64,000 bases of DNA from Serpula lacrymans var. lacrymans S7.9 (GCF_000218685.1 NW_006763305.1:710254-774253), one strand, 5' to 3'; counted from the first letter of the stretch, positions 1 to 11,985 are shown. Program-made: numbers and translations. Notes: a model not told the origin generated them from the sequence alone.

Positions 1-260
1 CCCACAAAAACTAAACTACTTATTGCCTAAGAGCCTGTGCGGTAGCTCTAACTTTTGGTTCAGCTAGCACCTTCAGTTTGGTTAATGCCCATCCAAGTTG
101 GGGTACCCCAAGCAAAAAAGGTGGTGCTTCAACTTACTTTGCAGTGCTGCCATCAACACTGTAATGTTCCCAAATAGGTACTACCATTGTTGGAATAGTC
201 AAGGTCAAAAGCCTGTTAGCCTTATTAGACAGCATACATCATAAGTTGACATTAGTACAA

Positions 261-331
261 GGGCTGGTAGCTCAGTTGGTTAGAGCACCCACCATACATA
301 GGCAGAGGTCCTGGGTTCAATCCTTGGCTGC
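261..331 (+). other. tRNA-like sequence (probable SINE head or tRNA relic)
   Basis: Positions 268-279 match the tRNA A box exactly (TAGCTCAGTTGG), and 313-323 is close to the B box (GGGTTCAATCC). The D-arm stem GCTC/GAGC is perfect and the T arm can be drawn with several wobble pairs. The acceptor and anticodon stems do not pair properly. A short T run follows at about 332-336. This fits a tRNA-derived SINE head or a dead tRNA better than a working tRNA. It lies inside the transposon. Confidence 0.5.
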
Positions 332-415
332 TTTTATGCACTCCCTGTGATTAGGTGGCTATGTGAGGTCATATGGCTAAATCCAATAGTAGTATGTAGG
401 ATAAGATGAACAATG

Positions 416-650
416 TGACAAAACCGGATAAACCTGGTCTCTGCCAAAGCAGCCATTGTTCTCCATGGAGCATAGCCACCACTCCATGGAGTCACCATTG
501 TTCTCCTAGGAGCACAATTGTACTCCTAGGAGTCATTATACTATAGCGAGTAGCACCTCTGACTATAAGTAGTAGGGGGTTTAGTATAGAAATACCTCAG
601 TCGTTTCTATAGCCTCTTGGGCAGCGGCTGAGTTTCACTTAGTTTTATTA
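416..650 (+). repeat. Promoter-like repeat, copy 1 (intron-less form)
   Basis: This sequence recurs at 55407-55673 (same strand) and at 57179-57371 (reverse strand). It starts TGACAAAAC and carries four perfect 10-bp palindromes: CTCCATGGAG at 461-470 and 482-491, and CTCCTAGGAG at 503-512 and 523-532. A TATA-like CTATAAGTAG follows near 562, then a transcribed-leader-like tail. In this copy GGCTGAG runs straight into TTTCACTTAG (junction 632/633). In the 55.4-kb copy a 52-bp intron-like piece sits exactly there. It could be an LTR or the promoter and 5' leader of a transposon gene. Confidence 0.75.
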
Positions 651-1989
651 TAATGAACAATAAACAATAACAGTGCTTGTGCTGCTGTCTCACTTTTGAG
701 CTGGCCCTCCCTTCTACAGAGGCAGCAAAAACTAACCCAATCATCAACCATCATCACTTCTCCTGGATTAGCTGTCTTCAACTTTGCCCAACTGCTATAA
801 GGACCCCTGATAATCCATATGAAACCTTGATGGGGTGTCTGGACAACATTTGGGAAAAATGACAAAACACCTACATGGGGATCCGGACAAAAATCCCAAA
901 AATTGTTTAATCTTGATAAGGTGTCTTGACACAGGTCCGGACACCTGGAGCAGAACCTTGTTGAGCTATCCTGATATTGAAGGAGGTCTATTAGAGTCAA
1001 GATATGAAGAAATTGTACAGCATGATTTAGTATACTGGTAAAGTTATGTTTGTTGTTGTACTTAGCTGTCCATCCTACATGGTTTGAATCTCAATGATTG
1101 ATTATTTTGCTTTCTGTACTATGGAATGAAATTTGTGGCACAATTTTGTGGGCCAAATAAACATTTTGATGGAAATTTTTGTAGTACCCTTTGCTGAACC
1201 ACAATATGCACGGCATGGATTTAACTATCAAATCTCCTATTTTCAATCCCTTGGAATGGATAGGAGTTGGTCATAAGTATCCAACCAATCATATACCAGT
1301 CTCCCTTTCAGACGCACATCAAGCAGCATTTGCTGTCCCTCCACAATACAACAAAGTACTGCATAGCAGTCACTCAATGTTACGCACAAAGTGCTTAACA
1401 AAGTCTGAGGGTTTGTTGAGGTTTCAAAGAGACTTATCTGAAGACAAGTTAGAGGACGTAGTTCTGAGTAGAGTTCTTCCAACAGCAATTGGTCTTCTTA
1501 TGAGTAGAAGTCTGATCTTAGTAGTCTAGCTTTGTAAGCGTAAACTGCGTAGAATTGTATTGAAGAAATACTACTACTGTTACAAGGGTATTTATAGGAA
1601 ATAGGATTGGTGATAGGAGTTAGGTCCTATCTAGGGGAGGTTTGCCCGTTGAGGGCTAACTACTATACTAGGCAATGCAGTCTGCGAAGAAAACGGAAAT
1701 GTACGTGAAGGAAATGAGTCATCGGTCCGATGGTATAACTGATGAGTAAGGAAAAATGAGTAGTCCATAAAAGGAGTAGAAGTTGCAACACTCAATAGCT
1801 AGGCTTCTCAAGTTCAACTTCCCTCCCTTGTCATCTGCATTTATCACCATTAAAGCCAAGAATTGGTTTAGCCATGATGAGCCCACCAGCAGTGTGGAAG
1901 GACTTACCATACGGCCAATCCCATGTGATAGCTTCCTTTAAGAGCTGGAAGTTGCATCAAAACAGGAATGGCTTGATGGTGCATGCTCA

Positions 1990-2878
1990 ATGATTGACTG
2001 GAGGTATAATGACGGCTGTGAAAGACTGCCTTTATGGGTCCTTTCCGCTTGCAAAGACCTACAGACAGTTATCAAAGTTCGTGACATGTGGAAAAAAGCT
2101 GGAGACTGGCTTGCCAGTGATAGCCGCTTGAAGGATAATGCCATACAGGAATATGAATACACCAAAAGGATATTCTTAACCTTCAGTTGAAATGCCCCCA
2201 TCCAAGGATACCCATCCGTTGACTCTATCAGCATCACTACAAAACTACTCATTGTGCTTCTTGGAACAGACTAGATTAATGATGAAGTGATGGATATTAT
2301 GATGGAGCAAATGACTTACCGTGTCTCTGAGTCCAATGCATCAGAACCATATTTGGCTGTAATTAGAGGGACAATGTTTGTAAGGGCAATTTATGCAACA
2401 GGTGGGAAAACTGACATCACAAGGACGGGATACATTAGTGTCTTGAAATGGTATGAGAAGTGTATGAAAGAAGTACCGTCTTGTTGTTCTACTTTCCGGT
2501 GTTCACAAATGGTAATCACTGGATTGCCATGTTCATTGATGTAGGAGAGAGGTCTATTGGATATGGTCAGTTCTGCACGTTGCATGTAAACCCAATATAG
2601 GAGACTCTCTTGCCGGTAAAGTGCAAACACCAACCAAATTTATTCATTCCCTTCAACAATAGATTCTTTCTTGGGTTGGAGTTTAATTCACAAACCTTGG
2701 GGATATCTTGCAACACGGAGAACAAAAGGACAGCTATTCATGTGGCATATGTACAGTCAACACAATCTCTCATGCAATTTTTGGTGATGGTTTGTGGTGT
2801 GATGGTAGTTGATCTAAGGAGCGAGTGAATTGGTTTTGCACTCTTGCTGAAAGACACATGAATGAGGTATGGAGAGGA
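1990..2878 (+). pseudogene. Ulp1-like (C48) cysteine protease gene, broken
   Basis: Reading across several frames gives blocks of a Ulp1/SENP-like protease C-terminal domain. An opening block contains ERLPLWVLSACKDLQ. A catalytic His segment, HWIAMFIDV, lies near 2515-2545, followed by a GYG-like turn. An active-site Cys segment, SCGICTVNTISHAIFGD, lies near 2740-2790, and the tail WFCTLAERHMNE ends near 2875. Stops and frameshifts separate the blocks, so no intact protein is made. Such genes accompany DNA transposons in Agaricomycetes. It is a cargo or accessory gene of the surrounding element, not a host SUMO protease. Confidence 0.7.
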
Positions 2879-4560
2879 ATAGAAGTTTAGAGAAGCACAT
2901 AAAACTGTCAAAGACTTCACTATGCTTGACTTCTAGTACATGCTTCCAAAACTGCATATCAAGCTCCATAAAGCAGTCTTTGCAGGATACACAAGCAATT
3001 TCAGAGGAAGGGCCAAAGGATACAATCATACACATTATCTTGACATTCTTGCACTATCTCGGTTCCCATCAGATATTGAAATAGAAAATGCAGCAAGCCA
3101 AGCAATAGAAGAGTGCGATAGCCTTGTTGCGCTACTTGGGTTGAATCCAATTCAGCTGCATTGAACCATCTCTTCTCAAAATCATATTTGGTTACCAAGC
3201 ATTCATTTTTGGCTCAAAAGCAAGGTTTTGACTAATACTATGCATGGAGATGGGTCTGATCCTGGCTCAGATACTGGTGAAGGCTCAGATTTGGAGTCAG
3301 AGGTTAACGAGAATGCAGAAAACGAAGACGTTTGTGAAGCTTAAGAACTCCAATACCTCAATGAATATGTGGTTTTGCCATTTTTGATGCAATTGGATAA
3401 CAGCACAGATAAGCAAAAGATACTTGCCGAACTTACCTTTGCATCACTAACCCTCAATGTTGACAACATGTCTCAAGTGTAAGCTGACCATTAAATTACA
3501 CCTGCCTCTTCTTGCTCACTATTTCTTTTTCTTGTCTAGGTTGGGTCTTCTAGAACTTAAAGAATATGAGGAATACATGGATGAAATATACGCAGAGGAA
3601 ACCCATGCCATTCACAGCACTATTAAGATTTGCTCAACCATTAAAGTCCCCAATGCTGCAGGTCACCAATGAATTGAGCAAGCTATTTGGAAAAGGAGAG
3701 CTTCTGGATAGACGAGAAATTAACCTGCAACAGCTTGTTACCATGTGACATAAACATGAAACCTGCCAAGCCAAGCTTGGAGTGCGTACTCAAACCTCCA
3801 AGCCATCCCATGACCTGGATAATACTACCTCTCAGCTGCGCACACTCTCAAGAGACAGCTCAGCCAAGAAAAATAAAGTTTGTGGTGATCTTATATGACA
3901 ATTCCAGTCCATCCTGGACAAGCAGCAAGATCAAGCAGTTGGCTCCGGCCGTGAGCGCGCAGTAAGGTGGATTTCAAATATACTTGCCAACAATGTTGAA
4001 AGCGAGCGAAGCGGCAATGTTGCAAATGCCATACTGGTAGCAGAATAACTTGCCTCAAAGGTTAGTCATATTGAGTCTGCAGCTTGTAGCTAGATGCTCA
4101 TGGTGTTTGACTTGTAGTCAGCAGCTCAAAGAAAGAATATCTTCCAGACTATAGACATCTTGTGCTTATCAATTGTGGCAGGAGCTTGTGTTAGTGCAGT
4201 TCGGCCTCTACAACCCACTGATTTGGCATTTATCTTTACCAAACATGATGGTCTTATGATTGGGAAAAGTGCACTTTTTTGCTCTGCTCTTCTTTACTGT
4301 TTGCTAACTTGTCTACCAGTTCTGACAATCAACTCTAAATCTGCTGGGAAAAATGCTAGCCACACAATAGTAAAATGTGTCAAAAACATCTGCATAGCCT
4401 CAAACATTACCGTGCAAATCTATCAGCACTTTTTCTCCCAGTTTTGCCTTCTCGAGCAACTGGTCAAGGTCTCTGGAAACTATATCCATATTGGTAACGA
4501 GGACTACAAGATGTTCAACATATTTTCTCGTGAGCTGGACAAATTCAAGAAAGCCCCAAA
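2879..4560 (+). other. Interior of the transposon, broken short frames only
   Basis: Short open frames occur at 2940-3164, 3457-3672, 3687-3965 and 4160-4648, on the same strand as the Ulp1-like relic. Some hydrophilic peptide stretches look like former coding sequence, for example an acidic run near 3260-3350. None matches a domain I recognise and none is long enough to be a gene. I read this as decayed coding sequence of the parent transposon. Confidence 0.45.
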
Positions 4561-4618
4561 GCCTTTTTTGCTCAGGGCACCCCAACTTGGATGGGTGTTA
4601 ACCAAACTGAAGGTGCTA

Positions 4619-5885
4619 CTATTGTTGGACACCAGATGCAACCAGTAAGAGATATGCATTTGGGCCTCCAGAGGCTTAATGATCACTGTACAGGTAGCTA
4701 GAAATTTGTCAGATGTAGAATAGAGTATAGAGACTATATCTGTGAAAGAATTTAGTGAATAGCTTATCTGTAGCAACAACAACAGACCTGACATGATGTT
4801 CTTAAACTCCAGAAGTGTAAATTTTGAGGGAAAGATGGCCAGATTTGACCAGCTCTTGTGTTGGGAATATTGCAATTTCTCTCTAGGAAACGTCAATAGG
4901 TAGGCCCCTAGTCTGGAGAAACAAGAACAATGATGAAGTCGTGACTAGGTGACCAAAACAGGCAATCACGCACCAAGATAATCAATCAAAGCCCACTAGC
5001 TCCGCTTCAGTACGTACTGCACATACCAGTGTCAGGGCTTGGTATGACCCCCAACCTGCTCGGCTAGCTCGCGCTTATCATATTTGCCGATATGAATTTG
5101 TGAGCTTGCAAGCAGGCTGGGACCACTTATTGCCATTTTGTGAGGAGGATGAATTCCTCACCAAAGATGAGGTGGGGACTTCGTCGTAGGGACTCAGAAG
5201 TCAGAAAAAAATGTCAAAAAACTTAGTATACAAAAAAGCATTTTTGTAAACAGTAGATCACTTTTTGTTAATAGATATTTTTTGGAAAAATTTGAGGTGA
5301 GGTTGTTGTTGCTGTCACTACCATTTTCTGGCAAAGTTCATTTGCAAAAAAAGTCGCAAAAATTTCCTATATTCAATGTGTTCTACAAGTTACAAAATTG
5401 CCTTTTTGTATAGTAACTTGGGGAAAAAAAATTTATGGCTTTCGAGTCCCTACGATTAAGTCCCCACCTCATCTTTGGTGAGGAATTCGTCCTCCTCACA
5501 AAATGGCGACGAGCGGTCCCAGCCGTCCACTGGGTGTGCTCGAAGCAATTTCGGCTAGTAACCGAAATTAAACCCAGTGATCTGGCTGGGTACGAGCCTA
5601 GGTATGACCTGGCGGAATTCGACTGGTAAGCTCCGCCTGATTTGGTCTGTGAGTGCCGTTGTGACCCAGTGTTACCAGAAATTGCAGAACTATTCCAAAA
5701 CGTGTGTCGTCTTTTCGGTTTCGTTCCGCTGCTCTAATGCTTCAAGGTCTTGCTTATTTTTCTACATAGGCAGCTAGAAAACTAAAAATTATATCTACTG
5801 GTCAAGTTCCGACGGTCTCAAGCTCAACGACTGGTGAGTTATTTAACTTCTCCCCAGACCAATTGCACCTATTGTCCAACGATAG
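4619..5885. mobile_element. Nested TIR element inserted in the parent's right TIR, TA duplications
   Basis: The left end reads CTATTGTTGGACACCAG and the reverse complement of the right end reads CTATCGTTGGACAATAG. Similarity continues for about 28 bp. TA is present on both sides (4617-4618 and 5886-5887) and the interrupted parent TIR needs only one TA, so the insertion duplicated TA as Tc1/mariner-like and many MITE elements do. The element is 1267 bp and has no convincing transposase gene, so it is likely non-autonomous. It contains a large foldback at 5115-5524. Confidence 0.75.
5115..5524. repeat. Foldback repeat (arms about 130 bp, centre about 140 bp)
   Basis: The left arm 5115 to about 5250 is matched in reverse complement by about 5392 to 5524. 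The best part is the block with GAGGTGGGGACTT and CCTCACCAAAGATGAGG at about 5138-5185, matched near 5450-5500. Similarity runs from GGCTGGGACC on the outside to an A/T-rich inner part. The transcript or single strand could form a very long hairpin. It is probably another MITE-like insertion, or the core of the nested element itself. Confidence 0.75.
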
Positions 5886-6142
5886 TAGCCGAACCAAAAG
5901 TTAGAGCTACCGCACAGGCTCTTAGTAAATGCTTAACTTACTAAGACCAAAACCATCTGTAAACTATTTATTTATTTGATCCTACCTTGAAAGAGATTGT
6001 TCATGATTAAAACCGGTGAAAGCTGGGTCCAGGTCTGCCCCGGATGGCCATGCTATCAGTGTGGAAGGTATTTTTCTTTTCCTAGGTCAAAAACAGGTTG
6101 ACAGTTTATCATAGATAATCAGAAATCTCCCCGGCATTATAG

Positions 6143-7331
6143 CTACAATCTCTTGACGCTCCACTTCAACAAGTATGGCTTCTTGTCGATCGGGTTGGGG
6201 GTAATTGCGTCCTTGGGTTCGGGCTCAAACAATTTCGCTTCACACTCGGCAGCATCTGCGCTGAACACGCCGCCTTCTCCTACCCACAACTCCTTCCAGC
6301 TCAGCGGACACTGGCCAAATGTCTTATAACCCATCGCACTTGTCCTCTCGCCCGCCTCTGCCAGGCCCACCTGAGCTCCAAAAATGATAGAACCCGGTTT
6401 CGGAGATAGTAGAGAAGCCAGCGTGCATGCTAGGTTGTATTGTTGTTCTTTGCTGAAGAAGTGGAATACATAGGAGATGTGAATGACTGAGCAGCGCTGA
6501 TGCAGGTCTGATAGCGTATTCGGTGCCGCTAACGTGTTATCTGGTGAAGGCATGCTCTCCAGAGCCTTTGGATCCAACTCCGTGATATCTTCTTGAATGA
6601 AACGGATCTTATCGCCCTCTGCATCAGCCTTAAAAAGTTTCTTGCCTTGATACCTTGTCAGTTTTTCGCTACCTCTCCATCCATGATTTTACTTACCAAT
6701 ATCCCAGAACTCTAGAACCAATCGTCTTCAGGATGTGATTTGAGAAAGTCAGATACTAGTATCTTAAACTCACCGGAGCATAAATCACTGGCGATCACCT
6801 TATTCGGGGGATAACCATCTACAACCAATTTACGGACGTCTGTTCCCACTGAATAATAGCTGGTTAATGGCGATCTTCATGGCAGGAATTTGTAATTGTG
6901 GAAATGAAGAACGTACTACAGCAGCCTATATCAAGGAAAAAATTGTCATCGCCCGTCTTCCCCAGTTTCAGTACGTCCTCGTAAACCCAGTGGCGAGTTA
7001 GTCTCATACTGTATCCCTAGAGTAAGTCATCGTGTCCTTTTTTCCTTCGCATTCAACGGCGATACACCACAGACCTGGTATACGAAAAGAAGCGAATGCA
7101 AGGATACGGACATATCTATGGCAAAACATAAACGCAATCAGTGGTAAGAATAATATCGCAACCGAGGACCGTCATTAATGAAAAGCTTGTTACCTTGTAG
7201 GCTTCATCCCGGATTTCACAGATATGTTGCTTCAACTCCTCGTCTGATTCTATACCCGTGAGCCTCTTGAAAAGTTCAGTTTCCTGGGCGCTTAAATCAT
7301 AAAGAGAAGCATCTACGAGAGGTGGGTTCAT
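6143..7331 (-). CDS. SAM-dependent methyltransferase, small-molecule type
   Basis: Multi-exon gene on the minus strand. Exon 1 starts at the ATG at 7331 (MNPPLVDASLYDLS). A later exon carries the SAM-binding motif LDIGCC followed across an intron by VGTDVRKLVVDGYP and a VIASD acidic turn. The last exon (6577-6143) contains an HISYVFHFFS segment and a LSPKPGSIIFGAQVG strand, as in class I methyltransferases. The order and motifs resemble the fungal AusD/Trt5-like family, which methylates polyketide-terpenoid or related small molecules. No other biosynthetic gene is adjacent, so the substrate is unknown. At least five exons are needed; the inner boundaries were only partly placed. Confidence 0.75.
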
Positions 7332-8320
7332 TTTTAAGAAACCTTCAAACTAATCCTGCAATTTAACCAACCCATGGGTTTACAGCGGATAACAGTGATC
7401 GTTTTTGTCACGCCTATCGCATAAGATCGACTTGTCTGTTTGTTTATGGAAAATAGACAGGTCACCAGGTGCCGTAGAAGTGATTATCGATCATGGACAA
7501 TCGCTTTCGCGGCCTCTTAAACCGTTTCAAAATTGAAATGCTCCATATGGTGGGCCCTATGAGCGGGCTTATCGCAGCTTGAACTTCTTCAAGTTGATAC
7601 TCTAATTTAAGAGACGCTATCTCTTCCCATCTGGATGTTGGACAAACGTATCCCTCACCTCCAGATCGCAAAGTTCTACCTTGCACTCGGCCGCAAACTA
7701 TATGAACTAGTAAGTGCAAGGAACTCACCATGAATTATGTCATGGTTGGTAGTGAATATAACCTACGAAAGATACTCGTCTGCAGTCAACATCTGCACAT
7801 CTCTCCCCCATCCTGAGTTTCAAGTTTATCCATGGTGGGAGGACACTTCTCTCAGTTAGGAACTGCATCGTGTGCTTTTGATTAACATCTGTTTGTTTAT
7901 GGTCAGTGCTTTGTTATGTTAGTTTGAGTTATATAGCTCGCGGAGGGCTGTACTGACAGGTATCATGATGCTGTTATATCCGTTATCCTCTAGGTACACC
8001 ATCAGCTGCAGTTGCACGAGTTTACCGCGGTCGACCGCACATACACTGATTTGGAGTGAATGTTTGCCTGTCATGGTATCATACTACGTGAAAGCAATGT
8101 GAGATCGCATTAATTCATCATAAATATGGGTATTCGTCAAAAAGATAACATAAGATTTAAGGCAGATAACTATGCAAATATGCAAATAAAAATACTACAG
8201 ATACAAATCAAAAGCGGCTACAGCACCTCGATGAACATTACATCTGAAGAATCTGTCATCAAAAAATCTATCAATGCTCTGGACGAGGAGCATCAAGAAC
8301 GGGGGATGATATCAAGGCCA
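7332..8320. other. Intergenic, no supported gene
   Basis: About 1 kb between two minus-strand genes. The short frames (for example 7462-7731 minus and 8126-8344 plus) have no recognisable domain and no supporting splice structure. It should hold the promoter of the methyltransferase. Confidence 0.5.
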
Positions 8321-10281
8321 TCAGACGTTGAGCCTCATCCTTGATATCGAAACTGTACGCCTGCGCGAACTGTGAGTGGTGTAGACGGAGGATTCAGAAG
8401 CAGCTTTGGAGGAATCATCCTCGGGCGACGCGTCACTGGAGTTTTGGGATTGTCTTCTGAGAACGTCGCGCAAACTACGGACGACGTCGTCATCAATCCT
8501 CATCGACGCTCGGCTTGGGTATCCCGAAGCGCTACCGTGAGTACTCGTTGATGGTGGCCGTCCGTGAGACCCATATGTGGGAACAGGCAGCATCGGCAAT
8601 TCTTTATCTTTACCTTTCCTACCTATTACGAGACTATCATCAGGCTTGGATAATCATCAAGAAAATGGGGACTTACTACTGTCAGAGCACTTTTGGACAC
8701 TTTGGACCTGCGAAACAGCTTCATGTTGAGGATTCTCTTCCGACGGAGTTTCCTCTAGATCACTGTCCCCGTTGAGAGGTCCAGATGAGATATCATCCTC
8801 CTCATCCACGTTAACGACATGCATTCCTGGCTTCACTTTGAGGTCGGTGGAGAAACCATCCACAGCATTTACGACATGCAGGGCCGACTTCCGATTGCGA
8901 TCGTAGAGTGTGGAGCGTTCGGTTGAGATACCATCGCCATCCACAACATTTACGACATGCAGGGCTGACTTCCGTTTCACATCGCGGAGTGTGAGGCGCT
9001 CAGTTGATGAGAGACCGTCACCGTCCATAGCATTAACGACTTGCAGCCTGCCTTTGTGACCGTTGGGCGCCGGCAAGGAATGTACGCTGTGTCCCTCGAG
9101 ATGATCACCACTCTGCTCTCCTTCCTCTTCTCCGTTGTTATTTCCAGAGCACCCAGGGTCGGTTTCGGTATTATCTAACCATTGTTGGACTCTTCCAGAA
9201 ACATCGTTACGAGTGTCTTCCAGGAAATAGTTTATAGCATCATAAGTGACCACTTCGCCCTCATCTTTGCTATCTTCGTAGTAACGACTACCTCTGTTGT
9301 TTGGGTCTCGAAGCCATTTTTCTACCCTTTTGGTGGCTTCTTTGCGGTGGCGGGTTGGGCGTGGTGGAGGAATATCATGCACGGCAGGGGCGAAAAGTGC
9401 ACTTTCCAGAAGTTCTTTATGATCTATGACAGGACACTTTTGTTATTTGGTGTCTTTCCACCAAAGAGTAAGAAAGCGTACACGCAGAAAGGAGTTTAAG
9501 GCCAGCCTCAAAACGTAGAATTCCCAGGGTCCTATCGTCCTTGATATGTACTTCTCCAGCAGTTTGTTTGTCTCCGAAAATCGCCAAGTCGTCTGCCACC
9601 AGAGTTTTAGATTGATCGGCGGAAAGGGAGCTGCGACTGAATATCCTGTTTAACTCATCCCTTGGGCTGATATGACTCTCGGCGTAGGGGGCAACTGAGT
9701 CGACATCAAGCTTAACGCGCACGTTTCCTGCCGCTCCTTTGTCCGTTCGTAACCAGATATCATCTATTTTCGGTGAAAATAATTCAACACTGCAATATGA
9801 GATGTAGGGGGATGGCATACTTTTGATGGCTAGTTCTACAACACCTCTCTTGACTTTGCAAATACTGCGGTCAAACCAATCCATCCTCGTGCAGCTTTGT
9901 CGCTTAACACATATCTCAATGATGGAAGAAGGCCGAAGTGTCCTGTTTTGTATTCCAATTAGTACGACGGCGCAGACGAGGGGATAGGGCGAAGATGACT
10001 GGAAGGTATTGAAGCACACAATACGTACACATCTATTGCCTTGGGCATCGCCAATGCAAAATTTGAGTGTCTTCCCAAATCCACTCGTTTCTGCTCCTTC
10101 CCATCGACCAGGACAGTTACATAGAAAGTAGGCGACCGTCCCCGAAGGTAGTCGACTTCAGCGATTTCGAGGGAAGTCACTAAACAGGACACTGTCAATA
10201 ACGATACATCAAGGCTACAGCGTGGCGGGTACCTTGAAGAGACGCAGTGAACTTTTGGTTACTTTTCGACCTACACTCATA
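8321..10281 (-). CDS. C2-like domain protein with internal repeats, function unknown
   Basis: The N-terminal part (about 10185-9960) reads as strands of a C2-like sandwich: LEIAEVDYLRGRSPTFYVTV, then, after an intron, IIEICVKRQ. A middle exon (about 9960-9500) continues this globular region. The next exon (about 9439-8660) is acidic and low in complexity. It holds three to four copies of a repeat built around RKSALHVVNVVDGDGISTER. The final exon (8599-8321) is Ser/Arg-rich. Splices such as AYHKELLESALF across 9495/9439 keep the frame. The start is uncertain: an ATG lies at 10270, but its exon phase does not fit cleanly with the next exon. A membrane or adaptor role is possible because of the C2 fold, but this is inference. 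Confidence 0.6.
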
Positions 10282-10801
10282 CTTAGATTAGAATGCGCTG
10301 ACGAATAGTAAAGCAAAGGAACGGACGATTTATGCTTGCGGAACGGCATCATAATAGCTTCGCAGGCAAATGAGGGAGGGTGAGGGAGGGAGGAAGAGCG
10401 TTGCTGGGAGAAATAGAGGCTAGATTAATCATGGGAACAGGTGTGGTGAACAGCGTTTGGGGATTGATCCGTGTGTTGTAGCGCCCATCAAAGATATGAA
10501 CACGAGTGTGGCGCTTACACTGCCTCCAAGTTAGTTACAAGGGGGAGCACAGGCATAGAATACTTGTATGAGGAAGATGTTTGACAACATCAAGAATTCA
10601 AACACAGCTACCAGCAATTGTGCTAAGATACCCGTCGGGAATGGCAGTAAAAGTACCAACTCATCTCAGTCCCGCCGGCATCGATGATGGGGCTTACTGG
10701 GCTTCTATATATCTTGACATGTAGACAGTTGAGCGACGACGTGTTCAAGCCTTGTTCCCATTGGCGGGAAAGCGCTTAAATGATATTTTACTCACCAAAT
10801 A

Positions 10802-11135
10802 TTACGTCAGATACATTGATTTTCTAGCTGCCAACGACCTTGCAACAATGAACAGCTTCAAAATCTTCATCTTGCGATGTAGGTGGTACTTGGACGTTTC
10901 CAGATCGTAGCGAGCATACCAAGCACATAACTGGGCTTCGCGACTGGACTGCTCAAGCGAGTGACAGAGGACATCGATCACGCGCGAGCCGCGTGAAAAG
11001 ACATAAAACTGCATGTGTTAGAACGTTTGTCAGTATCTTTTCCCTTGACAAGTGGACCTTCACCGACCTGAAATTCCGAACTTGAGGCGATCTCCATTTA
11101 AAGACCAGGTACTGTCTGTCTGTAAGCCACCGCAT
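10802..11135 (-). CDS. Possible small two-exon gene, unknown
   Basis: The ATG at 11135 opens MRWLTDRQYLVFKWRSP. Splicing GTGAAG..ATGCAG (about 11060-11014) joins it in frame to FYVFSRGSRVIDVLCHS and a tail ending at 10802. The product would be about 95 aa, basic, with no known domain or signal peptide. Good splice sites and the absence of other genes here are the only support. It may also be a fragment of a larger gene. Confidence 0.3.
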
Positions 11136-11141
11136 TTCCAC

Positions 11142-11985
11142 TACACAGCAATGCCACCCATTTAAGTCTCATGGACTAGTACTTATGCTGATGGCTATAT
11201 TCGTGTATCCTCTTGTCGTCCGTTCTATGATCGTCCATGCTTCAAAAATGACAAGATACCACAATGAAATCAAATCATGTGCCAGGGTCACCAGAAACTC
11301 GAAAAGCTCGTCGTGACGAAGTACCCATCAGTGAAGTTCGATGTAAAGGCTCCGCCATGGGGATGAAGGCGGGGTTGGGGTTATTTGCAAAGGTGGAACT
11401 TTTAACTCGGAACAAAATCATCAAGTTCGAGATGGAGTGGTGTTACCGCCACAGTCACAGTTTTCTCCACTCGGACTCTTTCGTTCGCCATCTGTTTCCG
11501 CTATCATACAAAACTGGTTAGGTTTAATATCGATAGATGGGACCGATATAACGCAGACTAACATTATCACGGCATGAAAACGCAAGGTCGAAGTTCATCA
11601 GACTCCCCATCGACTAAAGTCAACAAAAATAGCGTCTTCTAATCTATGTATCTCCTCTCCAAAGCACAGTTGGCACAACAATGAAAAGGTCGCGATAACG
11701 CTGAGTTTCGCACACTGCAGGTCGAGAAAGGCTGCCATGGCACGCACCACTCAGACTCCAGTGCGGGGCAAGCACAAAAATTGTGTCTCGGATGCATTAC
11801 TGGTTGTCGTAAAGCAATAACTAGACTTTCCTTATATGGTATTCCTGTAGTTCTAGCCTGTCCATATGACCTCTTAGACTCCAGTTCCCGTGATGCACTT
11901 CTCTCCATAACCTTCGGCTCCCGTGCCTGGCTGCCATCTCTTGAACCCCAACCACGACCACCACTCGACATCATACACAACGACA
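11142..11985. other. Intergenic, no supported gene
   Basis: Short frames on both strands (for example 11264-11521 plus) show no domain and no clean splicing to the gene that starts at 11986. The region next to 11986 should contain its promoter. Confidence 0.4.

Larger units (their letters stand above)
27..5925. mobile_element. Decayed TIR DNA transposon with a nested insertion
   Basis: The ends are inverted repeats. The left end (27-66, beginning CTAAGAGCCTGTGCGG) is matched in reverse complement at 5888-5925. The next part of the left end (67-122) is matched in reverse complement at 4562-4618. Joining these right-hand pieces across the nested element (4619-5885) gives about 96-bp terminal repeats, so the parent element was about 4.6 kb. 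Inside are pieces of a Ulp1-like protease gene (about 1990-2880) and other short frames up to about 4080, all broken by stops. I found no clear target-site duplication. The superfamily is uncertain: Ulp1-like genes travel with KDZ-type and other fungal DNA transposons, but no transposase catalytic core is recognisable here. Confidence 0.8.

Noticed and set aside
261..331. Functional tRNA-Met gene
   Set aside because: A CAT can be placed in the anticodon loop, but the anticodon and acceptor stems do not pair, and the sequence is inside a transposon.
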